Assembly (NCBI GenBank): GCA_963932145.1
Contig: OZ010595.1
Location: 90,815,565 to 90,879,564 of the forward strand
Direction: 5' to 3'
Source of the DNA: Acanthosepion lycidas
Taxonomy: Eukaryota > Mollusca > Cephalopoda > Sepiida > Sepiidae
Length of the DNA: 64,000 nucleotides
Position numbers and translations under genes: made by a program. Shown in pieces: positions 45,673 through 56,220 of the stretch. How positions within the stretch are numbered: position 1 is the stretch's first letter; every line of letters begins with the position of its first letter. The notes under the pieces were generated by a model. That model saw nothing but the letters and a program-made list of their open reading frames with translations. It did no database searches and was not told the DNA's origin.

Positions 45673-46575
45673 GTGTGAATAGCTAATTTAGTTTTGGTAG
45701 CATGATAACTAGCATTCTACACATTTTGTTGCATCAGTTTTGAATTGAGTGACATTTTCTTTAAAAATTTGATATCCAAGTTCTTTGGAGTTCTACAAAT
45801 ATCTATATCATATCATTATTTTGTCAGTTTAGTTTAACGAACCTGATACAAGTCCATAAATATAGTGAACCTATGAAGATAACACTACAGTAGTAATGAT
45901 TTGCTGGACTAGTCTAGTAATCATTGCTCTATGAGAATTTTCTATGATGTCCATTAATCATTAATTTTTTTCACCTGTTTTTGAATAAATTTCATGTTGT
46001 ATTTTAACTTCAAAATATTTTGATTTAGTGTCAGGTGCAATGCACTTAAAACTTAATTCTACTCTCATATTTAGTGCATGATTAGTAGATATAACAATTA
46101 TTATGGGACAGAGGTAGTAATTTTTCAAGTGGAGTGTAAAAACTTTATTCAAATTTGTACATATTACAGTTTAATATTTTTTATTTGTAATATTAATTTC
46201 AAACAAAAATAATTTACATTTACATTAAATTGTGAATAATATTTGCATATTAAATGATTTCAAAATAAAAAAAAACAAATAATTAACAATTTTTATTTTG
46301 AATTGCCTTTCACGTGTCTGATTTGAAAATTCATTTTCTATTTCAAAATTTACTAAATGGGATATACAGATCTATTTGAATTTTTTAAGAATCTGTTTAT
46401 AAAATTCTTTACTATCCAAGCATTACTCCCACTTGGTCTTTCAAGATGCCACTAGGTGCTGCTGTTTATCTACTATAAAATGACCAACATAACTCTTCCT
46501 TTCTTTTCTTCCAACAAGTAGCAGTTTGACACTGGAGAGGGTTTTTTTTGTCCTGGGTTACTATTGAACTTTTAT

Positions 46576-46640
<65 letters not shown>

Positions 46641-46849
46641 TCCTAATAGCGAAGTTTTAATGTTTTTTTCTCTCTTTTGTTATTCACTTATTAAATTTAT
46701 AAAAAATACATGAAAATATTGCCATGTTGAAATTCCTTCCTTCCTTCCACTCATTCCACATTCATTCCATTTACTTTTATCTTTACAAATGAAAACAACC
46801 TGTCATTAAGATGTGAAAATTTTGGTTGCCACTGCTTTTAGTTAAGCTA
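45673..46849. other. Intergenic DNA with long (CA)n tract
   Basis: AT-rich sequence with a pure CA run at 46578-46638. No gene or other element recognised. Confidence 0.55.
46578..46638. repeat. (CA)n microsatellite
   Basis: An uninterrupted CA run of about 61 bp. Confidence 0.97.
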
Positions 46850-46929
46850 TTGGGTTGGAAACAAAGTTCCTGCATAACATTTATATTGTTGTTAATAAAG
46901 ATTGTGCAGGAACTTTGTTTCCAACTCAA
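46850..46929. mobile_element. Second mariner-type palindromic MITE family (80 bp)
   Basis: TTGGGTTGGAAACAAAGTTC at the left and GAACTTTGTTTCCAACTCAA at the right are inverted repeats with one mismatch, flanked by TA. The arms are about 26 bp and the loop about 28 bp. The sequence differs from the TTAGGTTGGTGC family. Confidence 0.85.
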
Positions 46930-47966
46930 TAGGAGTAGTGAATAACAACTAAGTTAATTTTTGCAAAGATAATTGATTTAAGAAATATTTTTAAGGCTGA
47001 TGAAATGATATGCATAAAAGTGCATAAGTCTAGCTATGTTAAAATATATTCCAAGTTTATAGAAAGTTTGACATTGGGATGTTATTTGTCAGTGAATAGC
47101 CTGGTATGTTTTTGTCTCAGCAGAATTGGTAATGGGTAGTCAGGTTTCTTATAATTGAATTTGTTCTGTAATGTAGGAATGTTGAATGAATTATATACAC
47201 AATAGATGTACAAGTAGGAAAATTATCAATAGGTCCCTGGAATCAGGATTGCTGGATTGGGGTAATTTTGAAAGACCAAGGCTACTAAAGTTTGAATTTT
47301 GCTATTTGTAACTTATTTGGGATACGAAATGACTGATAAAAGAACCATAACTTAAATGGAAAAAGACTGACGTGATTGATTTTGTATATCTTGATCATAA
47401 CCTATCTTGCAAGGAAGTTGCAGTAAAATCAAATAAGCCTAGGCTGGGTTGCTTTTGAAAAAATATAAGGTATGCTGAAGTGAACAATAGTAACAATCCA
47501 CACTAAAATGAAGATCTACCATATATAGATTCTTTCAGTTGCTTTATTTGGTTTAAATTTCAGTTCAAAGTGAAACATTCCAAAAATATTAGATGTATAT
47601 CATCATGGATCAGAAACTGATAGACAAATCAAAAATAACTACACTTGTAAATGGGACCATTTTTGTCTATACACTTCAATATGAGCAAATCCTTGAAACT
47701 ATTTGTACATATTAAAAGATCTACTGCATGGTTCGTTAATTTGTGTCTTGAAAAAAAGTAGAAGAAAACCAAAACAGAAGTGGGGGAAAACATAATTCTG
47801 TGGCCACCAAATAATGAGAGGTGACACCAAATAAGCTTGCTCGAAGTTGTAGTAGATGGCAGGAAATAAGTTAGTTTTACAATCTACTGTAGGCAGAAAT
47901 AAGTAATGGCTGACTTAGTTGACTTATAGCAATTTTATTTATTATTACATTAGATTACATAAACAG

Positions 47967-48100
47967 TTTAGCTCAGAACTCCTTGTAGGCTACCCAAATG
48001 AATATACACCTTCAGAAGGCTGAAGAGCACAGCGGCCGAAATGTGATAACAACAACAAAGATGAGGACACTGGTCTGAATATAAATAGTTTGAATAAAGA
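47967..48100 (+). mobile_element. SINE family B, 3' part
   Basis: CAGAACTCCTTGTAGGCTAC, then CAGAAGGCTGAAGAGCACAG, then GGCCGAAATGTGATAACAAC, then AAAGATGAGGACACTGGTCT. The tRNA head is missing (5' truncated). Confidence 0.75.
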
Positions 48101-48249
48101 TTTTTTTATTTGGAACATTATTCTCATTTTTGCTGGTTTTATTTATTTAAAAGTGAACTGTAAATACAAAGTGCCATTACAGTCGATTTATACATTGATA
48201 TTTATTGTTCGTGTTTAATAATTATAATTTAAATGTAATTTAAATCACG

Positions 48250-48402
48250 TGTGTGAATGTAATGAAGTGTGGTGAATAATGTATGGGAGTTAACTCGGGA
48301 AAAGCTTTATAAAGGGAGATAACTTCTAAGGCAATCATTCTTATGTTACGTGTCTCTTCAGGACATTGGTGATTATGGCTCTCCACAATTACCACTATGT
48401 AA
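48250..48402 (+). repeat. Possible solo LTR
   Basis: TGTGTGAATGTAATGAAG start, TTTATAAAGGGAGATAAC (TATA-like) near 48308-48325, and end ACTATGTAACA. GGGAGATAACT also occurs near 52017. The size and TG...CA ends fit an LTR, but no partner or target duplication was confirmed. Confidence 0.3.
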
Positions 48403-48971
48403 CACTTAATAAATCTTGTATTTTGTTATCTCTCTTAAACATTGTACCACCATTCATTCACTCAAGCTCACCAGATAGGTTATGAATTGTTTTCCTCTGT
48501 CCCTTTTGCCTTCAATCTGTCCTGTGAGTATCACATTTTACAGGCCTTCTTTCCTCATTATGTGCCCTAGAAATTTCAACTTACTGATGTTAAGTATAAG
48601 TATCCTTTTTGTTTCCATTTTCTCTAAAAGTTTGCTTTCTCTTAAAAAAAAAATCAATGAAATTAATGAATGACACTTTGAAAAAAACTTAATATTTGAT
48701 TTGCAGTGAAATTTTGTACTAACAAGTACTATATAGTATATTAATACTCTTAGCAGTGCATCTTAAAGAACCCAATATGAGGACATACTTTGAGTTTTTA
48801 TAGTTATATTATTTTTTTATTTTTGGTGGGATATTTTGAAAAACCTGAGACAATTAGCAAAATAAACTAAATTTACCATAAAATACCCCAAGTTCTGAAA
48901 GAAAAATACTACTGAATATAGTATGCAAAGATTGGCATATATACAGGCAGGTAAGAGTATATCAATAAATG

Positions 48972-49365
48972 GACTTATGGCCATATCACATTGAAATATT
49001 AGTTCTTGGACAACCACTGAAGTTAAGCAACATCAAACCTATTCAGTACTTAGAAGGGTGACCAATTGGGAATACCAGGTGGCATAAGCTTGGATGTGTG
49101 GGTGGTGTAATTGATAATGGCTCTGAATTGGAAGTCAGAGAATCGAGTTACAATTCCATTCTGATTCATTATATTCACTTGCGTACAAATACCCTTGGGA
49201 AAGGTATGAATCCACCTCTTCTCCTCCTCCCAGATATTGATTAATTGGTAAGACTTGTATCAGTAAATCATTATTATCTCCCCAAACCATTCTTACACTC
49301 TAAAAATATTTTCTGGCTTTAAATAACCTGCAAAAGGTTGATAGGCCATAAAAAAATAAATCAAG
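48972..49365 (+). mobile_element. Chimeric 5S rRNA/tRNA SINE (family C), single head
   Basis: 48972-49093 resembles 5S rRNA almost end to end: TATGGCCATATCACATTGAA, GAAGTTAAGCAAC (A-box), TCAGTACTTAGAAGGGTGAC, TTGGGAATACCAGG (C-box), CATAAGCTT. 49099-49170 is tRNA-like (GTGTAATTGATAATGG and GAGTTACAATTCC). A non-tRNA tail of about 190 bp follows. Related copies lie at 45137 (minus), 53384 and 60307. Confidence 0.85.
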
Positions 49366-49768
49366 TGCAATAAATCTGTAGCTTGATATAATTATTAGCT
49401 GATTATGAGAAAGAGTATGTTGTGAATTAAATATTTATGTAAAAGAAATGTTTTTTTTTTGTTTTTGCCCATAGACTGTTTTATATATATATATTGGTAA
49501 CTGAATGACAAAATGGAAACAAACTTTCTTTCAAAAGGACTTTTCAGTTTGAAGGACAAAATGCATAATTAATTTTTTCTATTTCAATATTCAATTATCC
49601 ACAAGTAGTTTGATATATACATTTGTATACCATATTTTCTACACACACACACACACACATATATATATGGTACAGTACAGGTAAGAGATCTGTTGGTATA
49701 TAATCCAGGTGGATCCTAGTAATATCAAATATTAAAACTGATCCACAGAGAGCTCAATGTGTTTATTA
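49366..49768. other. Intergenic DNA
   Basis: AT-rich with a short CA/TA run at about 49642-49670. Nothing else recognised. Confidence 0.6.
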
Positions 49769-49863
49769 TTAGGTTGGTGCAAAAATAATGACGTAATAAT
49801 GTCGTTTTTTGACGTAACGTCAAAAAACGACATTATTACGTCATTATTTTTGCACCAACCTAA
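49769..49863. mobile_element. Mariner-type MITE, copy 5: perfect 95-bp palindrome
   Basis: Two 47-bp arms meet at a single central A (49816). I found no mismatch. It is TA-flanked on both sides, with ends TTAGGTTGGTGCAAAAATAA. Both arms carry ATGACGTAATAATGTCG. The perfect symmetry implies a very recent insertion or gene-conversion-like correction. Confidence 0.95.
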
Positions 49864-49915
49864 TATTACAGAGCATATGTATTTTTTACAGGTAATTTTG
49901 GATTTTTGCTGTAAA

Positions 49916-49920
<5 letters not shown>

Positions 49921-50006
<86 letters not shown>
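49921..50006. repeat. (TA)n(TG)n microsatellite
   Basis: A pure TA run of about 71 bp followed by TG repeats. Confidence 0.96.
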
Positions 50007-51325
50007 ATGGGATGGTACCAATATTTTTACTAATTCTGATACAATTCCCGATTCTGACAAGATTTACAATTCCAATACCTACAATGATTAAAAATCATTG
50101 TTTTCAGGACCTAGAGATGATTTGGGAAACTTAATGAACAAAGTACATTTATTAATAAAACATTTAGTAGAAAAATGAATACAAAAGCTTATGAAATAAA
50201 GTTAGATATTATTTTTATTTAAAAAAATTGGGTAAGAATTTAAACAATAAAGAGAACAATTTCTTGGTGTAAATCACTTAAGTGCCTAGCTACAGTTGAC
50301 ATATTGCTTTACTTTGGTTATCATCAGATATCTTTAAAAAAAAATGTCCAAACTACACTTTTCTGCTTGGCATCTAATCCACTTGCCATAATTGGGGTTT
50401 GAAAAACTTATAAAACTTGCATTTCATTTGGCTCCGAGGAGGAATAAATGAGAAAAAAGTTCAAAATATTTTAAATGTCATAATAATTTAACACAGGAAA
50501 GTTCAATTATGCAAAAAAATTATTAGTAATTTAGTATTAGTAAATAAAATTAAATACCATTTTTGATGGAAATTAAATTTTAGTTTTTTTAATATAAACT
50601 TTTGTGTGAAAAAGCGTTTTTTTCAGGAAACTTAAAATAAGTTTATTTTTATTTTTTTTTTAAGTAGGTACTGCCATGAAGACACTAAAAAAATGAGCAT
50701 ACCATGATAAAAAAATCATGCTCCAAACATAATGAAGACATAGTTTTATCATCAAAATCTTTTCTATTATTAAGAGGAAGGATCAAAGTATTTTTTTAAT
50801 ATTTAATTAAACTTTTTACTCCTTTTTATAACATTTGAAATTTTGATTAAAAAAAATGTTTTTCTTTCATCAGCTGTTGTACTAACTTTTAGCATAGCAA
50901 ATTTTAGCCTCTTTTTTGCAGCGACAGACACATTAATTTGTAAATTCTTGCAAAAATCAAATAATTCTTCAATTTTAATGAAATTTTCAGGACTTATTCA
51001 TAAATGAATGGAAATATTTTTGAAAATTTTTATTTTAGAAAATCTTGATAAAAATAGATTTGTAGTAAGATGAGGTTCCAATTTAAAAAAAATAATCAGT
51101 GATTTAAATTCTTCAAAGAATTCTGCTAAAAATTATCATGTTGAATTTCTCAAGTTTTTATTAAAGGAAGTAAGTAGGGGTGGGTAACATGTAAAAAAAA
51201 ATTTTGCTAAGATTTTCAAAAAAAAAAAATTCTAAAATACAAAATCAAATTTCTTTAGATTCAATAAAAAAATATCCTTGATCTCTTACTAAATCTTCAC
51301 TTTAATTAGTTATTCGAAATAATAA
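50007..51325. other. AT-rich intergenic DNA
   Basis: Long A/T runs with no ORF of note and no recognised repeat. Confidence 0.6.
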
Positions 51326-51545
51326 TTACATTCAGTCTACTGTCCTCATCTTTGTTGTTGTTATCACAATGTTTCAGCCCTTGTGGCCTCCATCCTTCAT
51401 CAGGTGTATATCAATCTTGGAAACCTACAAGGAATTCTGAACTGAACCCTTTATTTAATCTATATTCTTGTTCTACTGATCATATTCTTATTTTTAGTAC
51501 TGCTCAGTTATTGCTTACCTGTTCTTTCTGTAACAACAATCAAAA
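51326..51545 (-). mobile_element. SINE family B, minus strand
   Basis: Minus-strand reading gives TAAATAAAGGGTTCAGTTCA, CTGATGAAGGATGGAGGCCA, GGCTGAAACATTGTGATAAC and AAAGATGAGGACAGTAGACT. The head is degraded. It faces the forward copy at 51600. Confidence 0.7.
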
Positions 51546-51599
51546 CATAACAGGTAGTAGTAGCACTAATCAACAGGTAGGCTAGGTTTAAGGCTCCAT

Positions 51600-51890
51600 G
51601 TTCACTGTGGGACAATAACCTCATGGATTAAAGCATTGGTTCATGAATTTGGTGACATAGTAAGTGTGAGTTCTCTGGGCTGGGCATTGTGTACTTGGAC
51701 TCAGTTGAAATGTGTGAGCAATAAGATGATGGACTGTAGAATAAAAACAGTCTATCCCTGCAGATTAAATAAAGGATTCAATTCTGAATTCTCTGTAGGT
51801 TACCCTGATGGAGGCTGGTGGGTACAACGGCCGAAATGGATGCGGACAATAGTCTGAATGTAAATAATGTAAATCATATCTCCTCACCCC
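51600..51890 (+). mobile_element. tRNA-derived SINE, family B, near full length
   Basis: CCTCATGGATTAAAGCATTG head, GTGTGAGTTCTCTGGGC near the B-box, CAGATTAAATAAAGGATTCA middle, and GGCCGAAATGGATGCGGAC with AATAGTCTGAATG tail. It is the clearest reference copy of the family in this window. Confidence 0.8.
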
Positions 51891-52102
51891 AGAAATTCAG
51901 ACAGACATTATTTTGAATATGTTAAATGTTGAATCATAATGCTGTTCAGTAAGAAAGAAGACTCAATTGCTGTCTATAGATTACAAAAAGAGGGAAGTAA
52001 CCATGTATCAGTAGAAGGGAGATAACTAGTATATTAATATAGCACTGCTATGTGAAATTTTCAAACTTCTTGTAGTCCCTTCTGCTCTGAATACCAGTGA
52101 AA

Positions 52103-52552
52103 TTATTCTTCAGATAATTGTATTTCTAAGAACTTAAGTTTAAAAGCACCTCTTTTTGTTAATGAATCTGCCAAATCTAGTTTATCATCTACCCAAAATG
52201 TTTTACCTTTCTCTTCTGACACCATTTTCCTTCTTTGTGTTATATTCACTCTTAATCTTTTATCACTTACAATGCTTAAGGTTTTTAAGTCACTAGTTAG
52301 TGATGCATTGTTGTCCTGTTAGTATTGAACTAGTGGTCATATTGTTAGTCTTAAAATTTCTTGTGCTAAAGAAAATCCTAAAACTTCAGCATCTGTTTTA
52401 ATGTTTAACAGATCAATGGACTTTTTGTTAACCTGTCCAATCTTCTCATCTTGAATAAAAATAATAATACCACCCTTGGAAGATCCATTTTTTTCAGACT
52501 TGTGTATATGTAGCATAAAAAGGATTCTCAGCATATTTGTAGGATTTCCCAA
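52103..52552 (-). pseudogene. Retrotransposon RNase H remnant (Ty1/copia-type pol C-terminus)
   Basis: On the minus strand, two frames in series carry KGGIIIFIQDE (as in SxGGxIIFLxD), a degraded AE-type segment, then DNNASLTSDLKT, then RLRVNITQRRKMV and WVDDKLDLADSLTKRGA, ending ...EE and a stop at about 52103. The WVxxxxxLADxLTKrGA ending is characteristic of copia-type RNase H. A frameshift or stop near 52337 breaks it. Upstream minus-strand sequence to about 53330 may be older reverse transcriptase remains. Confidence 0.6.
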
Positions 52553-53383
52553 AATTAGAAATTTGTGGTGTATTTCAATTTAGACAATGTTTTGTTTTCT
52601 TTATGTAACATTTTTACAGTTGGGTGCATTCCATAGCTTATATTTGGTCTTGTTTGTCATGCAACTCATATTATTCATCCATTTAAACATTACAACTTTT
52701 TTTTTTTTTTTTTTTTTGCAATCAGTTCATCAGTTTCCATTAAGACTTTAAACCCAATTAATTCGGATTAAAGTTAAAAATATACAAACAATGATTAATA
52801 TATACTCTTCTAGTTTGTAAAACTTCTAACCCCAAATATTTGAATGACTTATTTTCAGGTTTGCTTATCGTAAATGTTTCATGTTTCCTATAACCTGTTC
52901 TGGGAAAAATTTGTTATCATAGAAAACAGTCATCTATATGACTAACCAAATTTCCTATGAGTGAGCCTCAATTATCTTATCACTTGAACAAAGAACTGTC
53001 ATATGAACTAACTTTACCCACCAGTTGTAATAGCATATTTTTTACTTTTTAGTATGGTGATCTAGGTGAATCATTTAGATTGTATGTACATTTTTAAGGC
53101 ATCTAATTTTAGATTTTAAACATGAACCATGAAATGGATGTAGGAATATTTTCTTTTGCTAAGGGACCTCCACCCTGTAGAAATACTGCTACTATTATAT
53201 CAATAATAAAGCTTTCAGACTGCTGTAAAATATACCACTTATAGGCACTCTCTATTGCAAGTTAGAGAATCTTTCCTCTTTAAAGCTAACAGTTTTGCTT
53301 TGATAATTTTCTCTTTGCTGTCTTTATATTTCTAAGCTGTAATCAAATGATATGACATAGCTAAATTTTGAAAAGGTATTACT

Positions 53384-53560
53384 TCAAAGGCACAGTGGAG
53401 TAATGATTGAGGAATTAGGGAGCTAATTCCAGTCTGATCTATTACATTCACTTACATGCTAATATCCTTGCAAAAGATATGAATCCTCTTCTTCTATCCC
53501 CAGCTATGGGTAAATAGCAGGACAAATTGGGTTCAAACTTGGGTGGAAACCAGTCTAGTA
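53384..53560 (+). mobile_element. SINE family C fragment (no 5S part)
   Basis: GCACAGTGGAGTAATGATTG, then TTCCAGTCTGATC, then TATTACATTCACTTACATGC, then CAAAAGATATGAATCC. It matches the tRNA-like part and tail of the copy at 48972. Confidence 0.65.
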
Positions 53561-54734
53561 GAAGGAGGAAATTCTGAATTCAAAACTGACCTGTAGAGGT
53601 TGGGCTCCATCTTGCCCAAGAAACACCACTTCTATTGTGGCTGCAGTACACGTGGTGCCCCCTATGACCCCATAGGTCATGGGATAAAAAAAAAATACTT
53701 CAAATACATCATTACTAACCAAACTCCTCACATTTTTCTCTCTTTATCATCCACAATGCCATGAAACATTTTTTTGATCAGCTGTTAACAGTACAGCTTT
53801 TTCTTGATAGGGTAGTTAATCCCATTGTTTAATATATAATCCCCATTGACAGTCATTGATTCCTCATCTCCTACAGTATGAACATTCAATCTATCTTTAA
53901 ATTTTGTTCACTTCATTTTAGATGTATACCTGTTACTTTAACTTCTTTCCAGATATCAGCACTCCTTATGTTGAACCTGACAAAAAGAATTTCTCATCTA
54001 TTTAGTAGTGAAGTTATTCAAATTCTGAGTAGTTTTAAAATATACCAGTGACTGTCTCTCCTTACCCAGAGAATCAGTTTCATTTGGATTAGAATTTTCA
54101 TAACAATCCTTTTTATAAATATCATTCATAAGTAGATTACTTATCTATGGTCTTATTTCCTTTTTTTTGTCTCTCTCATGACAAATGAAAAGTCAAAACC
54201 AGAAATGCTTGATAAACTGATATCATCTTCACATATGACAGGATGTTCATTGATATATTCAACTTAGTTTATATCACTAGTCAGTCACATTGACATATGA
54301 TGTCATAATAAGACATAAATTTATTCAAGTATTAATACTGTCCATCCAGCCAGTGATAGCATCTCCAACTGATCTAGACATAGATCACTTTGGAAAATGC
54401 GCAAATGATCTTCTGTTAAATTTTTAATAGGTAGGAAATTTACAAGTCCAGCAAGTAGCCCGAGGAAAGCAATGTACTAACAGACATAGGGAATTGTTAA
54501 GAAAAATGAATGACTTCCTAGCCAGCATTTGCCCTTTCAACAAGGACCAAAAACCTAAATTTTGTCGAGCTCGTTTTTGCAGTATATGCAAAATTCTGTA
54601 AGTTGGGTTTCAAGAGGACAGAGTGTAAAAATACAATCCACATCCTCTCCTCTTTCACCTGCACCTGCACCTGGTGAGAGTTTGGAAAACTAATTTGACA
54701 GGGTGTGTTAGCCTTCACCTACTTTGCCACTTTT
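53561..54734. other. Intergenic DNA without recognised genes
   Basis: AT-rich sequence. A segment at about 54515-54640 (including AAATTTTGTCGAGCTCG and GTTTCAAGAGG) may be a minus-strand repeat. ORFs 54518-54718 and 54674-54859 are not host genes; the end of the second is Penelope-derived. Confidence 0.45.
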
Positions 54735-54895
54735 TGAAGTCATGGTTAGAAGTTCAAAATCTTAATTTGTTGGGCCACCAAAATCCTCTAAGCGGGCCAA
54801 GCATAGACATGAATATAATATGGGAACCAGTAATACAGAGTGCTAGACAAAAACAATAACAACAACAAATTGTAATATGAGCTCTGGTAAAAAAA
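54735..54895 (+). mobile_element. Penelope-like element 3' fragment 1
   Basis: It encodes LGHQNPLSGPSIDMN and IIWEPVIQSARQK. The PSIxxNxIWEPVIxSAR motif is shared with the fragment at 57822 and is a C-terminal signature of Penelope-like retroelements as I recall them. A family-B SINE starts about 50 bp downstream. Confidence 0.6.
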
Positions 54896-54944
54896 AAAAT
54901 GTTTACTGAGACATTAGGTTTATAAGTCTCAAAAATTCATACAC

Positions 54945-55245
54945 TGATGTCATGGCCAAGTGGATAAAAGCATTGGTTGAAGTAATCCAATGACTTTACC
55001 CAAAGAGTTATGAGTTCAATACCTGGCCATAGCGTAGTGAACAAAAACTTGGAGAGTTGAGTTACTAAAAGGAAATAACTGAAACTAAGATATCCAGAAA
55101 AGGTGTGGCATGTGGAATTAGAATAAAGGGTTCAGTTTGAAATTCCAATGTATATCATCTGAAAAGGCATGCAATGGCTGAAATGTCATTAATATGACAA
55201 TAAAGATGGGGATGATAGTCTGAACAGTGTAAATTGCTCAGTATA
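54945..55245 (+). mobile_element. tRNA-derived SINE, family B
   Basis: GTCATGGCCAAGTGGATAAA head, ATGAGTTCAATACCTGG B-box, GGAATTAGAATAAAGGGTTC middle and GATGATAGTCTGAACAG tail. Confidence 0.8.
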
Positions 55246-55849
55246 TATATTAAATTTTTCACAAGATGAGACATACGTTTACCAGGACATTTGTGACTGC
55301 AAAGTCTCTCCTAGGTTCTGGTTTTCTAAATCGTTTTGGTCTGATGGTCAACTGCACAAATAATAAACCATGACTGTTACCTGAGATTATGAATATCAGA
55401 GTATACCAGAATAATGCTGCTGACATGACAGCATGGGAGATTATGGAAATATATCCAAATCTATTTTCATCACATTGCAATCCTAATGCAGCAAAAGCAA
55501 AAGTAATTTATGGGTTTGAGGCTTTTCTAAAAGTAACAACTATTGGTCCATATGACATAATGAAGGAAAAATTTTGGAAACTCCAAAAGCAAGCATAATA
55601 TATCCTTCTAAATTAGAACAGAATTCAGCTTTACACATGGTACTGAAGTCAGAGCAACTTCTTGAGATTTCAATTTAAACATTGCTTTGTTTACAGACTC
55701 GTTGAAGACTACAAGCAACTGAATACAATAATAAAAGTTGATTGATAACTGATGAATATAAATTCAACAACTGACTTGTAACAATTTACACAGTTGACTA
55801 ATATGTGGGTATATATACATGTTGATTTCAATCCCTAGGTATGACTGCA
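55246..55849. other. Intergenic DNA
   Basis: ORF 55389-55598 (69 residues) and the minus-strand ORF 55259-55480 show no recognisable similarity. Nothing else identified. Confidence 0.5.
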
Positions 55850-56220
55850 GGTCACTTGCCTCTCCCCTTTTATAGGCAAAAACTCACAAATGCATGCTGG
55901 GATTTTCTTTTCTTAGCCAATAAAATAGGCTGGTTTGTAGTTTGACATGACTCAGTTCTAATCTGCCTTGTCTAGAAGTCAGAATGCTAGCTTCGCTTGT
56001 CAAAACTTGCTTTTGTGTGTTGATGCCAATTCTTAGTTTGTGAAGTTTTTGCCTTCTTACCTGTTAATTTGCCTTGAATATATTGTTTGTTTGTTTGCTT
56101 GCTTACTTGATATTATTTCATTTTTGCCCTATTCCTTTTTATTGAAAGTTTTCTGTTTGTTGGAAAGTTATGTTCTCTATTTTGCATTTGACAATAGCTA
56201 CTCACTCCACATGTTTATAC
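55850..56220 (+). repeat. Dispersed direct repeat with promoter-like boxes, copy 1
   Basis: CCTTTTATAGGCAAAAACTC, ATGCATGCTGGGATT, AGCCAATAAAATAGGC and CCAATTCTTAGTTTGTGAA are also found, diverged, at 61811-62190. A CCAAT box close to an ATAAAA box resembles an LTR or promoter. No terminal TG...CA was fixed. Confidence 0.65.

Larger units (their letters stand above)
46930..48971. other. Intergenic DNA; SINE fragment and LTR-like segment
   Basis: AT-rich. A family-B SINE 3' part lies at 47967-48100 and a possible solo LTR at about 48250-48402. ORF 48482-48673 is not recognised. Confidence 0.5.

Noticed and set aside
48972-49093. A genuine 5S rRNA gene
   Set aside because: It has several substitutions relative to 5S, is fused to a tRNA-like unit and tail, and is repeated in degraded forms elsewhere in the window. 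It is a SINE head.
49757-50134. 125-residue ORF over a MITE and a TA/TG microsatellite
   Set aside because: The translation is mostly the palindromic MITE followed by a Tyr/Ile repeat from (TA)n, so it is not a gene.
55389-55598. 69-residue plus-strand ORF between a SINE and a dispersed repeat
   Set aside because: No recognisable motif, and its length is expected by chance.
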